A stretch of DNA of 52,943 nucleotides from Salisapilia sapeloensis (GCA_023334545.1 JAADVB010000123.1:1-52943); one strand, 5' to 3'; shown: positions 40,064-50,900, numbered from the stretch's first letter. Made by a program: numbers and translations. Notes: generated by a model from the sequence alone, not told the origin.

Positions 40064-40882
40064 AAAGCTGCTCGACGAGTTTACATGTTGGGTCTAAGTA
40101 TGAAGCCTCGAAAGCATCCAACTCTGTCTGTCCGTTCGTCATCTTTTCTGTTGGATCGAATGGGATGCCACGTGCTGGTCGACTTGCTTGCATGGAGCAT
40201 GGAAGAGTGATTATCTTGAAGAGTAGGACTAGCCTGGCCGGAGTTTAAGTTTTGTCGATTTGATCCATTAACAGAGATGCATGTTTCTAAAGGATCAACT
40301 ACATTCTCGTATTAAATGAAAAACGAACTCCCGAGGAGCTTTGTGACTTTGATCAGCTTTAGCCTTTCAGTTGCGGTATAAATAGTATATTAACACTCAT
40401 CTTTCTTTGCCCTTATCTATATATCTGTGTAGTGTATCGCTCTTTTGGAGAACGTAAATGAAAGCAAGGTTTCTATTAGCTAAAATAACCGACAAGCACC
40501 GATGCCGAAACTAGCAACCGTCTACTAATTCAGAAGTTGACAGATTTGTTTCGACTTAGTATCAAGAGTTGGATCCAGCCTGTACTCTAGCGACGATCAA
40601 TAGGAGTGAAGGATTATAGGTCATATTGGTTGCCAAATGCGTTGTGGAAGTCTAATCGAAAGTGGGCGCATCACGGCGGAACTTCATCTCGAGCAGATGA
40701 GGGTAAGTCTAGAAGATATGTGAATCGACAAGCATCACTTGTTCTCACGATCACATTCTGTGCGAAATTATGTACTTCTTCTCGTGCTATTTGCAAAGCC
40801 AAAGCTTTCAATTATCTTCGAATGTACTGGTGGTAATAAGCTGAACAAAGATAAATAGATTCTATTGTTTTCAGTCTTCTCG
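40064..40882. other. Intergenic, 819 bp, nothing recognised
   Basis: 3' flanks of the HECT and ankyrin genes (convergent). AT-rich on the right; ORFs at 40051-40248 and 40606-40836 lack any recognisable domain and the first overlaps the HECT stop. Confidence 0.5.
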
Positions 40883-42814
40883 TTACGATCCGAAGGAATG
40901 TGTTTGAAGCCATTCGAGTACGTCAAAGTGCCCATTTCTCTCGGCGGTAGCTAGACTACTTTCCGATAAAGGTGGAATCTGGAGCTCTCGTTGGTGCGAA
41001 TAGAGCCATTCAAGAGCTCGGAGATGACCGTTCCGAACCGCAGCTGTCGTGGCACGCCCACTGCACCCCTCCGTCCGATTCTCGAACAAGTATTGCATGA
41101 CATCGATATATCCATGCTCTGAAGCTCCATCTAGCGCCTTCACGGTGCATCCTTCCTCGCGGTTTTCATGTAGCCACACAACAACATCCAAAAAACCTCG
41201 TCTGGCAGCATCGTCCATGGCCCATCTAGAGCATCCTTCGCTCCTATTCTCATCCAGCCATTGCACGATTTCCAAGTTTCCAGATGCACTAGCCAAATCC
41301 ATTGCGCGAATACTGCATCCCTCCGTTCGATTTTCATGGAGGAATGTTATAACTTCAAAGTGACCACCGCCACAAGCGTCATCCATTGCACGAATAGTGC
41401 ATCCCTCTTTCCGATTTTCGTGGAGAAATTTCACGACTGAAAGATGGCCATACGCTGCAGCTTGGTCGAGCGCATCGGTTGTGCTGCCTTCCGTCCTGTT
41501 CAAGTGCAGGTACTGCACCACTTGGAGAAATCCACGTGCACAAGCCAAGTCCATGGCTTCGGTCGTGCATCCCTCGGTGCGGTTATCATGAAGCCAACGC
41601 AAGACATGTATATGCCCATTGGCCGCTGCCTTATTCATGGCATTGACCGTACAGCCCTCGTCACGATTTTCAGACAGCCACTGCACAATAGCTAAATGCC
41701 CTCTCGTCGCAGCATTATCCATTGCTCGTGGTGTTGCCGAGCTGCCGACTGAGTGCAGCCATTTAACTACAGAAAGATGGCCATTGGCCGCAGCAGAATC
41801 GATTGCGTCTACCGACTCGAGACTGCATATCTTGTGTTGGAACAACCAGCATAGCATTTCCAGATGCCCTCCTTTTGCAGCACCTAACAATGCCATCGGA
41901 TTCGCACAGGAGAGCCCATTTGCGTACAACCATTCAGCAGCTTCTTTATGCTTATTTACAACTGCTTCCACGAAAGGATGCTTTGCACTGTGAACACTTC
42001 GAGCATTGTACGCACCAATGCTGAAAAGGTACTGCATAACATCCAAGTGGCCATTTGCGGCAGCAATTGCAAATCCATCCGACTCGTACACGGAAAGACG
42101 TGGGGATGTGATGCCAAATACAGAGTGGATCCACTTTAAAGCGCCTAGGTGACCATTCTCGGATGCATTGTTAATCGCTTTAAATGTGCAATGGATAGAA
42201 TGACGATCGTACAGCCATTTCATGCATTCGACTCGACCGTGATATGATGCAAGGTCCATCGCTTCTGCTGAATACGCTTGACCGTGACGCTCTTCGAGCC
42301 ATTTCACAATGTCTAAGCAGCCATTGGCAAGTGCTTTGTCGCTTGCATGTGAAGAGCCTTTTGCTCCAACACTGTAGAGCCACTGAATTATAGACATATG
42401 CCCGTTGCTTGCCGCTTCGTCCACTGCTCTATATGAAAACGCTTTCGGCCGAAGTTCTGACAGGTATCGCGCACACTCATAGCTGCCATTCGCGGCTGCT
42501 ACGTCGAGTACGTCGCGATGGATGATACGATGAGGTTTAAGCTGGACAATAAGCTGCAATATCTCTAGGTTACCACGTGCAGCAGCAATCTTCAAGGCGC
42601 TATTCCAGTCCTGGTACGGAATAAACCTGGTATTTATTGCACTCCACCGCTCTATTAAGCGGATGGAGCCCAAGTTTACCGCTTCATAAAGTCGCCATTG
42701 ATACGACTTGTCTAAGTAAGAGGTTAAAATATAGGCAAAGTACTCCGCATCTTCGTACTTTAGTATCGGGGAGTACCGAAAGAGTACATTCACGCATGTG
42801 AATGGAGGAGACAT
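40883..42814 (-). CDS. Ankyrin-repeat protein, about 18 repeats
   Basis: 643 residues, single exon, ATG at 42814. After a ~60-residue non-repeat N terminus (FTCVNVLFRYSPILKYEDAE), ankyrin units of 33-35 residues fill the rest. The C-terminal ten are very alike, with core AMDxAAxxGHLxVVxxLHENRTEGC. Each has the helix-turn-helix residues of the ankyrin fold but the beta-hairpin is replaced by ENRTEGCT, a variant common in oomycete expansions. No signal peptide, membrane segment or second domain is visible. Function: a protein-binding scaffold; the partner cannot be inferred. The pseudogene at 11647-13358 belongs to the same family. Isolated in a gene-poor region. Confidence 0.88.
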   Translation of the reverse strand: MSPPFTCVNVLFRYSPILKYEDAEYFAYILTSYLDKSYQWRLYEAVNLGSIRLIERWSAINTRFIPYQDWNSALKIAAARGNLEILQLIVQLKPHRIIHRDVLDVAAANGSYECARYLSELRPKAFSYRAVDEAASNGHMSIIQWLYSVGAKGSSHASDKALANGCLDIVKWLEERHGQAYSAEAMDLASYHGRVECMKWLYDRHSIHCTFKAINNASENGHLGALKWIHSVFGITSPRLSVYESDGFAIAAANGHLDVMQYLFSIGAYNARSVHSAKHPFVEAVVNKHKEAAEWLYANGLSCANPMALLGAAKGGHLEMLCWLFQHKICSLESVDAIDSAAANGHLSVVKWLHSVGSSATPRAMDNAATRGHLAIVQWLSENRDEGCTVNAMNKAAANGHIHVLRWLHDNRTEGCTTEAMDLACARGFLQVVQYLHLNRTEGSTTDALDQAAAYGHLSVVKFLHENRKEGCTIRAMDDACGGGHFEVITFLHENRTEGCSIRAMDLASASGNLEIVQWLDENRSEGCSRWAMDDAARRGFLDVVVWLHENREEGCTVKALDGASEHGYIDVMQYLFENRTEGCSGRATTAAVRNGHLRALEWLYSHQRELQIPPLSESSLATAERNGHFDVLEWLQTHSFGS

Positions 42815-43768
42815 TTTTGGGTCAAAGAGAGTAGTATATTTAGCTCGAGCTTAATCTACGACTACCTCTGGTGGGCTGAACCATTCTGAAAAAAGTGACT
42901 GTCTCGGATCGTAAACAGTATATGAAAGTTTGTATACAATAGTAGGAAACCAACCGACAAAAAACAAATTACTACGTATTCTGGCAAAATAGACAATACT
43001 TGCATAAAAATTGTAAATCTTTTTATTTTAGTTCTTCTTTAAGCACTAGGAGTATTTGTGTGCCTGAAGTTATATGAAGCTTTTCAAGCTTGACGCTACC
43101 TTTTAGGATGACCACGTATGAGCAATTTGCATCTGAGCCTAAACGAAGTAGACAGACGCTGCTACTGTATACTTCCATTAGAATGGCCGATAAAACCGCA
43201 CGGGATTTCTGTCGTCTGCATCGTTCAGCACAACAAGACATTCAATCGAGTCAACTAGCCTGAGATTGCGTCGAGACATTTTAAAAGTAAGCAGCATACA
43301 GTCTGATAGAAGTAGTAGAAATCACGTCTTATATTGAACAGTGCTTTAATGTTGACAAGCGAAAGCGACTAGTGTCTTTTTCAAAGTCATAGCACTGTGA
43401 GATACGAATTTGCTACCAAATAGTGGCGTCTGACAAACAGAAAACCCGCCCTAACACGATTTGTCGTACCCAATTGCGTGAAGAAAAGCTATACAATTAT
43501 GGGGGTAACCAGGTCTACCTTGATAATATTAAGCCTTGGTTCTTATCAGCTGGATTTATGGCGAAATCTGAGGTAAGAAAACTCTCTAAACCCTATACCA
43601 TTTATCGATTATAAATAAGCGAGACCATTGCTGAGCGAAGGCGAATACTAGTTATCCGCGATATGCTGCACCAATGGACCGACGATATCTCATTTCAGTG
43701 TTCGGATAAAATACTCCTCATTTTCCTTTCCGCGTTTCGGACAAGAAGCCTCCAGGTTTGACTTCATC
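42815..43768. other. Intergenic, 954 bp
   Basis: AT-rich, no supported gene. An ORF at 43423-43614 (GTG start, product ending KLSKPYTIYRL) has no recognisable domain. The right end holds the promoter of the protease homologue. Confidence 0.45.
43714..43731 (+). promoter_or_regulatory. Initiator-like element upstream of the protease homologue
   Basis: CTCCTCATTTTCCTTTCC matches the pyrimidine-rich TCATTTT core of the oomycete initiator, 37-55 bp upstream of the ATG at 43769. A second TCATTT (TCTCATTTCAGTGTT) lies at about 43688. Motif match only. Confidence 0.4.
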
Positions 43769-44716
43769 ATGGCCGAATTACAAGCAACAATCTCGACGGT
43801 TATAATCGTCTTTACACTTACTGGTACCTGGGCCTTTTCATCTCTACAAGACGAAACTCATAGTTTCGTTCCTATCGATAACCCGGTCCAAGCAACCAAT
43901 GTACAGAAAGCGACGGTGAACACGAGTGCAAGCAATGAGAATCGAGTTTTCAATGGAAAGTCATTTGTTCCACTTTCCAAGATGAACTATATGGTTGCCA
44001 TTAGTACGACCTATTCAGACGGAAACCGGGTCGTTTGCTCTGGTTTCTTTATAACTTCGAATTACGTGGTCACGGCTGCACACTGCGTACTGGAATATAG
44101 CTCAACAGCGAAAAAATACGAGCAAGCTGAGACGATTATTGCAAGCACGAAACACCCTAAAGTCCCTATACTCAAGGGAGACTATGAGGCAAGCACAGTT
44201 GAAGAAGTGCTGTTTGACCCCGGATACGATGTGAATAAAGATGCCGGAACCGACTTTGCTCTATTGAAAGTAGCATTTAGCCCAGGAAACATAGGTGTTC
44301 CGCCGTTGCATAAAACTACAAAAGGATTTGATATACCATCATTTGCGACAGTGCAATACACTGGGTACGGTACTCAATCACCGTTAGACAACCAAAACCG
44401 TCTTCGAATTGGAAATATGCAAATTTCTTACTTGGAAGATTGCAAAGCGGAATGGAATGTACTGCATCGTATAGGTGCGTCTGAAAGTGATATCCTTCCT
44501 ACCGTGACGGATCGCAACATTTGCACGAAGGCAAGCTCGACCCCTCCTTGTTTGGGTGATGCTGGTGCACCTGTTCTATACATGGGTACAGTGATAGCAA
44601 TGACTGTCTGGCATGATCCGATATGTGGACCGCAGTGGCATGTGATCAATGTTCCCATGCACCAGATATGGAAATTCGCACAATCACATCCGAAGGTTCA
44701 AGTCTCTAGCGCCTGA
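43769..44716 (+). CDS. Secreted trypsin-fold protein with catalytic Ser replaced by Ala
   Basis: 315 residues, ATG at 43769. Signal peptide about 1-24 (TISTVIIVFTLTGTWAFSS), then a ~35-residue propeptide-like stretch, and RVFNGKSF at the place of the usual RIVGG. Catalytic triad: His105 in VTAAHC (kept), Asp162 in GTDFALLKV (kept), but the Ser motif GDSGGP reads CLGDAGAPVL with Ala265. The Cys pairs (C90/C106, C225, C252, C261) fit the chymotrypsin fold. It cannot be a normal serine protease. Oomycete glucanase-inhibitor proteins (GIPs) are secreted trypsin-fold proteins with broken triads that bind plant endoglucanases; by analogy this may be an inhibitor or decoy, but GIP assignment is inference. 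Related to the pseudogene at 28304-29143. Confidence 0.9.
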   Translation: MAELQATISTVIIVFTLTGTWAFSSLQDETHSFVPIDNPVQATNVQKATVNTSASNENRVFNGKSFVPLSKMNYMVAISTTYSDGNRVVCSGFFITSNYVVTAAHCVLEYSSTAKKYEQAETIIASTKHPKVPILKGDYEASTVEEVLFDPGYDVNKDAGTDFALLKVAFSPGNIGVPPLHKTTKGFDIPSFATVQYTGYGTQSPLDNQNRLRIGNMQISYLEDCKAEWNVLHRIGASESDILPTVTDRNICTKASSTPPCLGDAGAPVLYMGTVIAMTVWHDPICGPQWHVINVPMHQIWKFAQSHPKVQVSSA

Positions 44717-46760
44717 AAACACCCACGAAATTAAAGGGACGATCGGACTGACACCAAGATAAGGCAAAAAATTGAATGGTGAGCAAAAGGAAGATTGAAA
44801 CGCCTTTAATCAATACATACACGCAAGTTGACTTTCATATAGATTGGTTACAATTGATATCGGTGAATAACATCTACACAGTCCATCGTATCATGAAATA
44901 CCTTAAGTACAGCAAAACTTTAAGAATTTGGACATTTAGCACGTGCGTTTTGTTGATTCAAGAGTACGTTAGTTGAGGAAAAGGGCTTTCAAAAGACCAG
45001 ATCTCCATTTCTGTTGGTACTGGAACCGGGTAATATACTTTTTGCATCGAGTAGGCGTCCTCTACGACAAACATGAAAGAGCAACTTATCGCATATTGAG
45101 GTTTTATACCTGAATGACCGACGTCGAAATACATCCTACTTTCGAGCAAACTTAGTGAGTCTCCTGGTTATTTTCTATGCTTATATCTACTTCACGTGAT
45201 GGTGATGAGTTCGATGTGAGAGCTCTAGTACGACTTATGAGGATATAAAGCGATACCGATTTGATAAGATTGTTTCCTTGTAATCAAGTAGAACTAGTCT
45301 GCATGTTCCTATGTAGAGCTGTGGCATATTCGGCTGCTTTCATCGATTAGGATGATAAAAGCAAATCTTGCTCTTATGCGAAATACAATTTGCAGATTAT
45401 TTTTTATCCAGGGTGGAAGCACATTTCCATGGGTTACACTCTGAGAATGCTGCTGGTGACTTTGTATAAAGAAAGGTTAATAGCATCAGCTGTAGAGTGT
45501 CATAGGCTATTGAACCAAGTAGTAAGAGTTCCATTTAAAAAAGAGAAATGCATATTGTTGCGTTTAATGCACAGCTTGAATGACACTCTCCAGGCTTTTA
45601 TCCAGCTTCGATACCTAAGCGTCCAAGTCGGATAGTAGGGTTCCTTTACGTGTAACACAGGTATGAAGACTGCTTTTGAGTAGACACAAGGTAGAGTAAA
45701 GCACATTATGCATATACTGTTGCCCGAGAGGTATCCTGCGCAACTCGTCACATAGATGTGTACTAGCTTTCGTTTGATCAACAAGAGAGTAAGGTTACCA
45801 CAAGCAACAATGATCAACAAGTGTCTTGAGTATTTACTTTGAGCTGGCTTGGTCGGATGAGGAATCGTGAGCAAGAGTAGAATGATTCTAACCATGAATA
45901 TTATCTCTTTTAAATCCGTGCAATAATCACGAGAAGCAAGTGACCAATGTATGAATAGTAGCCCTTCGACTGCATTCATAACACATATCTCGAAGCCTTT
46001 CAAGTTACTACCAAGCATGAATAGAAGATGGTATCAACTATAGTATAGAAAAGTAAGCGTGGATTAAAAGATACCGAAAGCAAATCGCACGCCATCACGG
46101 TGCAGGTAGCGTGCAATCTAGAAGGATTCATCGCCTTGATTTCCACGTTTACATTCTGGCCTTTTGACTTGACGTACCAGCTTTGACCGAAAGTATTGGA
46201 ATGTAGCACAAGGAAACGCGCGCCATCCACCACTCCTAATTTCTTCTGCTATCTTGTATCTCCGCCTAGATTCTGGTGTAGCTTTGTTCCACCATATTAA
46301 TTTCAAGGCCTGTCATATTGCTTCTAAAGATTCGCTTGAAGTTACCACAAATATGAGCTGACTAGGGTGGAAGCGTTTCAAGGCAAAGGCAACTGCCACT
46401 AGAAGTGAACCTAGGTGCGCTTTTCGTTGTAGGTTAATTTGGATCCCTCCATAGATGCAAAAATATCAAATAGACCTGTAGACAATCATCTTAGCATGTA
46501 GTTTCAAGACATCATTAAACTTTTGTTCCAGCTTTCCTGTGTTTCCTCTATGTATATGCCTTAGATTCGCATCTACCTGCTTGAAAAGATTTTTCGCATG
46601 CACCCATTTCGAGTCTGTCTGAAACCGTAGGTTGAGATTTGGCAGATAGTATCCACCCGTAAGCATCTCCGCCACGGATCAAGGGCATGCCAGCAAGTCT
46701 CATTTATAATTTCCCCAGCAACCAACAACAGCTCTTCCAACTTGAACATCTCTTGCAACG
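44717..46760. other. Gene-poor 2 kb interval with possible degraded coding remnants
   Basis: No supported gene. The longest frame is minus 45500-46018 (172 codons, ATG at 46018, hydrophobic stretches IIFMVRIILLLLTIP and HLLIIVACGNLTLLLI). Minus-strand segments 46118-46306 and 46466-46758 read like pieces of one protein in different frames (MFKLEELLLVAGEIINE; then WVHAKNLFKQVDANLRHIH), which suggests a decayed gene, but no family is recognised. The last segment would start 3 bp from the ATG of the 46761 gene on the other strand. Confidence 0.4.
46731..46745 (+). promoter_or_regulatory. Initiator-like element upstream of the repeat CBM1-like gene
   Basis: GCTCTTCCAACTTGA resembles the oomycete initiator (GCTCATTYYNCAWTTT). 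It ends 15 bp before the ATG at 46761, giving a very short leader. Motif match only. Confidence 0.4.
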
Positions 46761-47759
46761 ATGAAGATTGCCGCTACTCTTTCAGCTGCCACCATTGTTC
46801 TTGTCTCCGTCCCTCAGTTAGCAAGTGCTGAGACCCAGTCCAATATCCATTTGCGTATCCACGAGGAAGGATATGGCGGATGCGCTCATAGCTGGTCCCA
46901 GTGCGACGGTCAAAACTGGTCTAGTGCAACATGCTGCCGCGAACAAGGTTTCGTGTGCAAGGCCTCTCCTGATCGTCCTCATTCAGATCACTGGACGAGA
47001 CTTTGCTTGCCCAAAGCTACCAGTGGTTATTACCACCACAAGCACCATGGAAAGCACCACGACGATTACCAGCAGCATTGCATCACGGACTATTCCCAGT
47101 GCGATGGTCAGAACTGGTATGGTCCCACTTGTTGCCAGAGTCACGGTTTCGAGTGTAAGGTTTCTCCTGACCGCCCCCATTCCGATCACTGGACGAGACT
47201 TTGCTTGCCCAAAGCTACCAGTGGTTATTACCACCACAAGCACCATGGAAAGCACCACGACGATTACGAGCAGCAGTGCATCACCGACAACTCGCAGTGC
47301 GGCGGTCAAAATTGGTCGGGTGCGACTTGCTGCCAGAATCCGGACTACGAATGCAAGGCATCTCCAGACCGCCCTGCTGAAGACCACTGGACGATGCTCT
47401 GTCTGCCCAAGGGAAATGACTACGAAAGCGACAGCCCCGACTATGAGAGTGAAGACAAGGACTATGAAGGCGACAGTCCGGACTACGAAAGCGAAGATAA
47501 CGACGTATATGACAGCTATGACGGTGAAAAGGTCGGCGCTTGGGACGATTGCACGAACGGAAAGCAGTGTGTCGAAGACTATGAGTGCATCGTGCAATCC
47601 GACTACTATGCTCAGTGCATGCCGAGCGAGCTAGAGGCAGAAGCTCTGTGTGGACAGAAAGGTGACCAGAACTGGGACTACGCCGAAGCATGCCCTGAAG
47701 GGTACGAGTGCAAGGCTCGCCACCATGGTGACAAGGATCTCCGCTGCCTCGCTTACTAG
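46761..47759 (+). CDS. Secreted protein with tandem CBM1-like modules, His-rich linkers and acidic repeats
   Basis: 332 residues, ATG at 46761. Signal peptide MKIAATLSAATIVLVSVPQLASA. Three modules with SQCDGQNW-x4-TCC ... CKASPDR ... WTRLCLPK follow, at about residues 43-85, 110-152 and 176-218, the same CBM1-like type as in the gene at 7002. Modules 1-2 and 2-3 are joined by identical linkers ATSGYYHHKHHGKHHDDY, with nine His in 18 residues, a likely metal-binding stretch. Next comes an acidic repeat of SPDYESEDKDYE-type units (about 225-260), then two diverged Cys modules (VEDYECIVQSDYYAQCMP; EGYECKARHHGDKDLRC). Extracellular wall or cellulose binding is the family expectation. The linker and flanks are 84 bp identical at DNA level, so the array expanded recently or is being homogenised. 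Confidence 0.9.
   Translation: MKIAATLSAATIVLVSVPQLASAETQSNIHLRIHEEGYGGCAHSWSQCDGQNWSSATCCREQGFVCKASPDRPHSDHWTRLCLPKATSGYYHHKHHGKHHDDYQQHCITDYSQCDGQNWYGPTCCQSHGFECKVSPDRPHSDHWTRLCLPKATSGYYHHKHHGKHHDDYEQQCITDNSQCGGQNWSGATCCQNPDYECKASPDRPAEDHWTMLCLPKGNDYESDSPDYESEDKDYEGDSPDYESEDNDVYDSYDGEKVGAWDDCTNGKQCVEDYECIVQSDYYAQCMPSELEAEALCGQKGDQNWDYAEACPEGYECKARHHGDKDLRCLAY
46986..47069 (+). repeat. 84-bp perfect direct repeat, copy 1
   Basis: Identical, as read by eye, to 47184-47267; period 198 bp (66 codons). Encodes the end of a CBM1-like module and the His-rich linker. Confidence 0.93.
47184..47267 (+). repeat. 84-bp perfect direct repeat, copy 2
   Basis: Second copy of 46986-47069 inside the same gene; the sequence on both sides is diverged. 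Confidence 0.93.
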
Positions 47760-47902
47760 GCCATAGGAATCGCCACGCATTCTGCTATCAACCACTTCTT
47801 TGCTTTCCACTACCACATCGGACGCATGAGACTGCTCTAGGTGTGCTTTCTATCGTTTCAACAAGTTGTTTTTCCTGACAATGAGCTTGGATTATGTTGC
47901 AA

Positions 47903-50900
47903 TTACTTTTGGCGCTTCGAAACAGGTTTCTTCCTACCTTCTCCGCTTCTCTTACTGCCTACAGACTCCTCTTCACCATCGATAAGCTCGATCTTGAGCT
48001 CTTGTCGGTTACCGAATGTCCGAATGACATAGACCTTTGCTCGAGCCTTGTCAAAGACCTGGAGTGTCCGGTCCTTCTTTCCAGTCTTCTTGATCGTTAA
48101 AGTGTGTTTGTCGCCATCATACTCTACTTCCTCCGTTGCTTCTTCGTCATCTTCATCCTTGCGGCCGAGGAAGATCATACCTTCGACACCGAATCTCGGC
48201 AGCAATACGCCAACGCCATTGTTCTTGACGCGATTGATGACCGCGTCTGTCGTCGTCGGGTGCTGCTCAAAGTACAAGAGCGTGTGGAGACTGACGGATG
48301 CTCGACCAGCTAGCTGAGCTGCGTGATGTCTCCTATTCAGCTGCTCACTGATCGTGTTCACATGCGCTTTGCTTTCTAGATACGGAGGAAGAGATTGTAC
48401 ACCGATTGCCGCAGCAAGAAGTCTGTGTACGACGACGTCGGCATACCGACGGATAGGCGATGTGAAGTGCGTGTAGATAGGCGCAGCAAGGCCGTAGTGA
48501 TGGAACTCTGCAGGTGCGACTTCGCCGGAGCAAAAGTATTTGGCTGGCATCATGCATCGAGTACACAGGATGCGCATCATCTTGCTAAAGTACGGATTCA
48601 GATTTCGCTTCTTCTGCTCCTGCTCGACCATCTCGAGACTCTCCTGCAGTTCTTTCGAGTTATTCACCTTTAAGTCAATCCCAACGGCCTTCGCTTGACT
48701 CACGAGTTGATCGAATTGACGCTTGGAAGGTGCTGGGTGACGACGCAACATTGCGAATGTTGGGAAGTGACGGACGATCTTCTTCGACACTGTGATGTTG
48801 GCGAGAAGCATAAGCTCTTCAACAAGTGCGTTTGTGTCTCGGAGTGCGTACATCTGCACGTCGAGCGGATTCTGTGTCTCGGTGTCGAGGACGAACTTGA
48901 CTTCAGGAGACGCTAGTGTCAAGGCCCCGGCGTCAATACGCTTTTGCTTTAGACGCTTCGACACAACGTGCAGTGTTTTAATGCCACTTCCCAGTAGCTG
49001 TCGCTTCGCTTCTTCATCTCCGTCTCTAGCTTTGTCTTTACTGTCCAACGAAGGACCTTCCTGTCCGTTGCCCATGACAACACCAGCTTCCGGGTCGTCC
49101 AAGTACACCTGGGCTTCCTGGTACGACAGAGCAGCAACAGATCGGATGATGCTCTTGCAGAAGCTCACATCGACGACATGCACTTCGTCACCTTCCAGCT
49201 TGAGTTCCCACAAGACACTAAATGCGAAATGGTCTTCCACCGACGTCAGAGAGCACAGCTTGGTCGTGAGAAGACCTGGCAGCATGTCTAGACGTCTGTC
49301 CACGAGATACGTCGATGTACCACGGTCAGCAGCCTCTTCATCCAATGGACTTCCTGCTTCGACGAAATGCGTCACGTCAGCAATATGCACGCCGACCTCC
49401 AGGTTACCATTGGGTAGAGTCCTCGCATGGAGAGCATCGTCAATGTCTTTACAATTGGGAGGATCGATACTCATGACAGGCAGGTGACGCAGGTCCGTTC
49501 GTCCCTTCGAATTTTCTGGTGTAATGGACCACGTCTCTGGCGGTAGACAGCGCATGACTTCATCGCTGAACTCTCCGCATGGAATGTCATGCTCGATCAG
49601 TAGGACGTTGGTTTCCGTCTCCTTGTCGCCAATGACGCCAAGCGTTCGGACGTAATGTCCTAACGGATACCGACTGTCCGCTGGCCACGAGTCGATAGCC
49701 ACGAGAATACGCTTATCCATCAACGCTTCTCTCTGACGCGTCTGGACGCGAATCTTTGGCACCTTGCGGTCCACCGGTACGAACAACGATGTCGATGAGG
49801 TAGGGACAATGGACGTTTCTGAGCGAGGCGGCTCAATCGAACCAGCATACTTGCGCCAGTTGCGTTGGACGATACCGACGACACGTCCAGTGGGTTTCAA
49901 GTCCGACTTGGTGTCGCTTTCTTCCAATTCAGCCTGCTCCATAGGAATCGTCGGTTCAGCGACGCCTACCTTTTCTTCACTCTCTTCATCTTCATCTTCC
50001 TCTGTCTCCTTTTGTGTATTACTCGTGGCAAAGGCATCCGAAGGCTTTTTCCATTGGTCCTTCGGTAAGATTTGGATCGCCACTGTGTCACCGTCCATCG
50101 CTCGATTGATCTGCTCTCGCCCTTGCAATAGAACAGGGATACTAGTTCCGTTTGCCGAGTGGACGAGGACGTAGCATTCGAGCCAATGGTCCCGATTGCA
50201 TCGTAAAACGCCTTGATAGAAGCGTTTCGTCTTGATACCTGCTAGCACCGTCGACATGGGCAGATGCTCTGGGTAAATCGCACCATTCTTCTTGCCAGAC
50301 TTGTTGATCTGACTCTTCTCCTTTCCATCACTACGTTGCTCTGAAGAAGGTAGCGATACGAGGTCTCGAAGCTGTGGAATATCTGTGGCAAGTGGCTCTA
50401 AGAAACTAGCAATTGTGATGCCATTCGTGACACCATGCTGCTTGGCACGGTCCAAGTCTTCTTCGCTATTTGCGAGAAACAAGACGTTGACGTTCTGACG
50501 CTCCAAGGCACGCAGGTGGCTTTCGTACCATTGCCAAGCGACTGCAACAGCACGTTCATTGCGTTGCTGGTCGCTCTCTCTAGCCTTCTCACCTGTGCTG
50601 TTTTTCACTTCTTGCTTTTGCACGAAACAGTCTCGGTGGTGCTCGTTGGCAAAGACAACGAATCGACGGTCAACATTTGCAAGCAATGCTCGAAGGCGGT
50701 TGTAGACGCTGAGATCCTGCTTGCGAATGTACTCCCAAACCGTCTCCACGATGATCATGTCCGAGAAGACCTGAAGGTTATCCTTATGTAGCCTCTTGGT
50801 AGAAAACTCAAGTGCATCCATTTGGTTCTGGATGACTTCCATGGATGGAACTAGATAGACGCTGTCGTTTGGAGTACCGGAAAGCACAACCTGATGAGGC

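Noticed and set aside
46983-47597. 204-codon minus-strand ORF with many Val/Ile (looks membrane-like)
   Set aside because: Antisense shadow of the tandem repeats; the hydrophobicity results from the reverse complement of His/Asp/Tyr codons.
46825-47634. 269-codon plus-strand ORF inside the repeat CBM1-like gene
   Set aside because: It overlaps the real frame; its Thr/Ile/Ala-rich product is the +1 shadow of the repeats and has no signal peptide.
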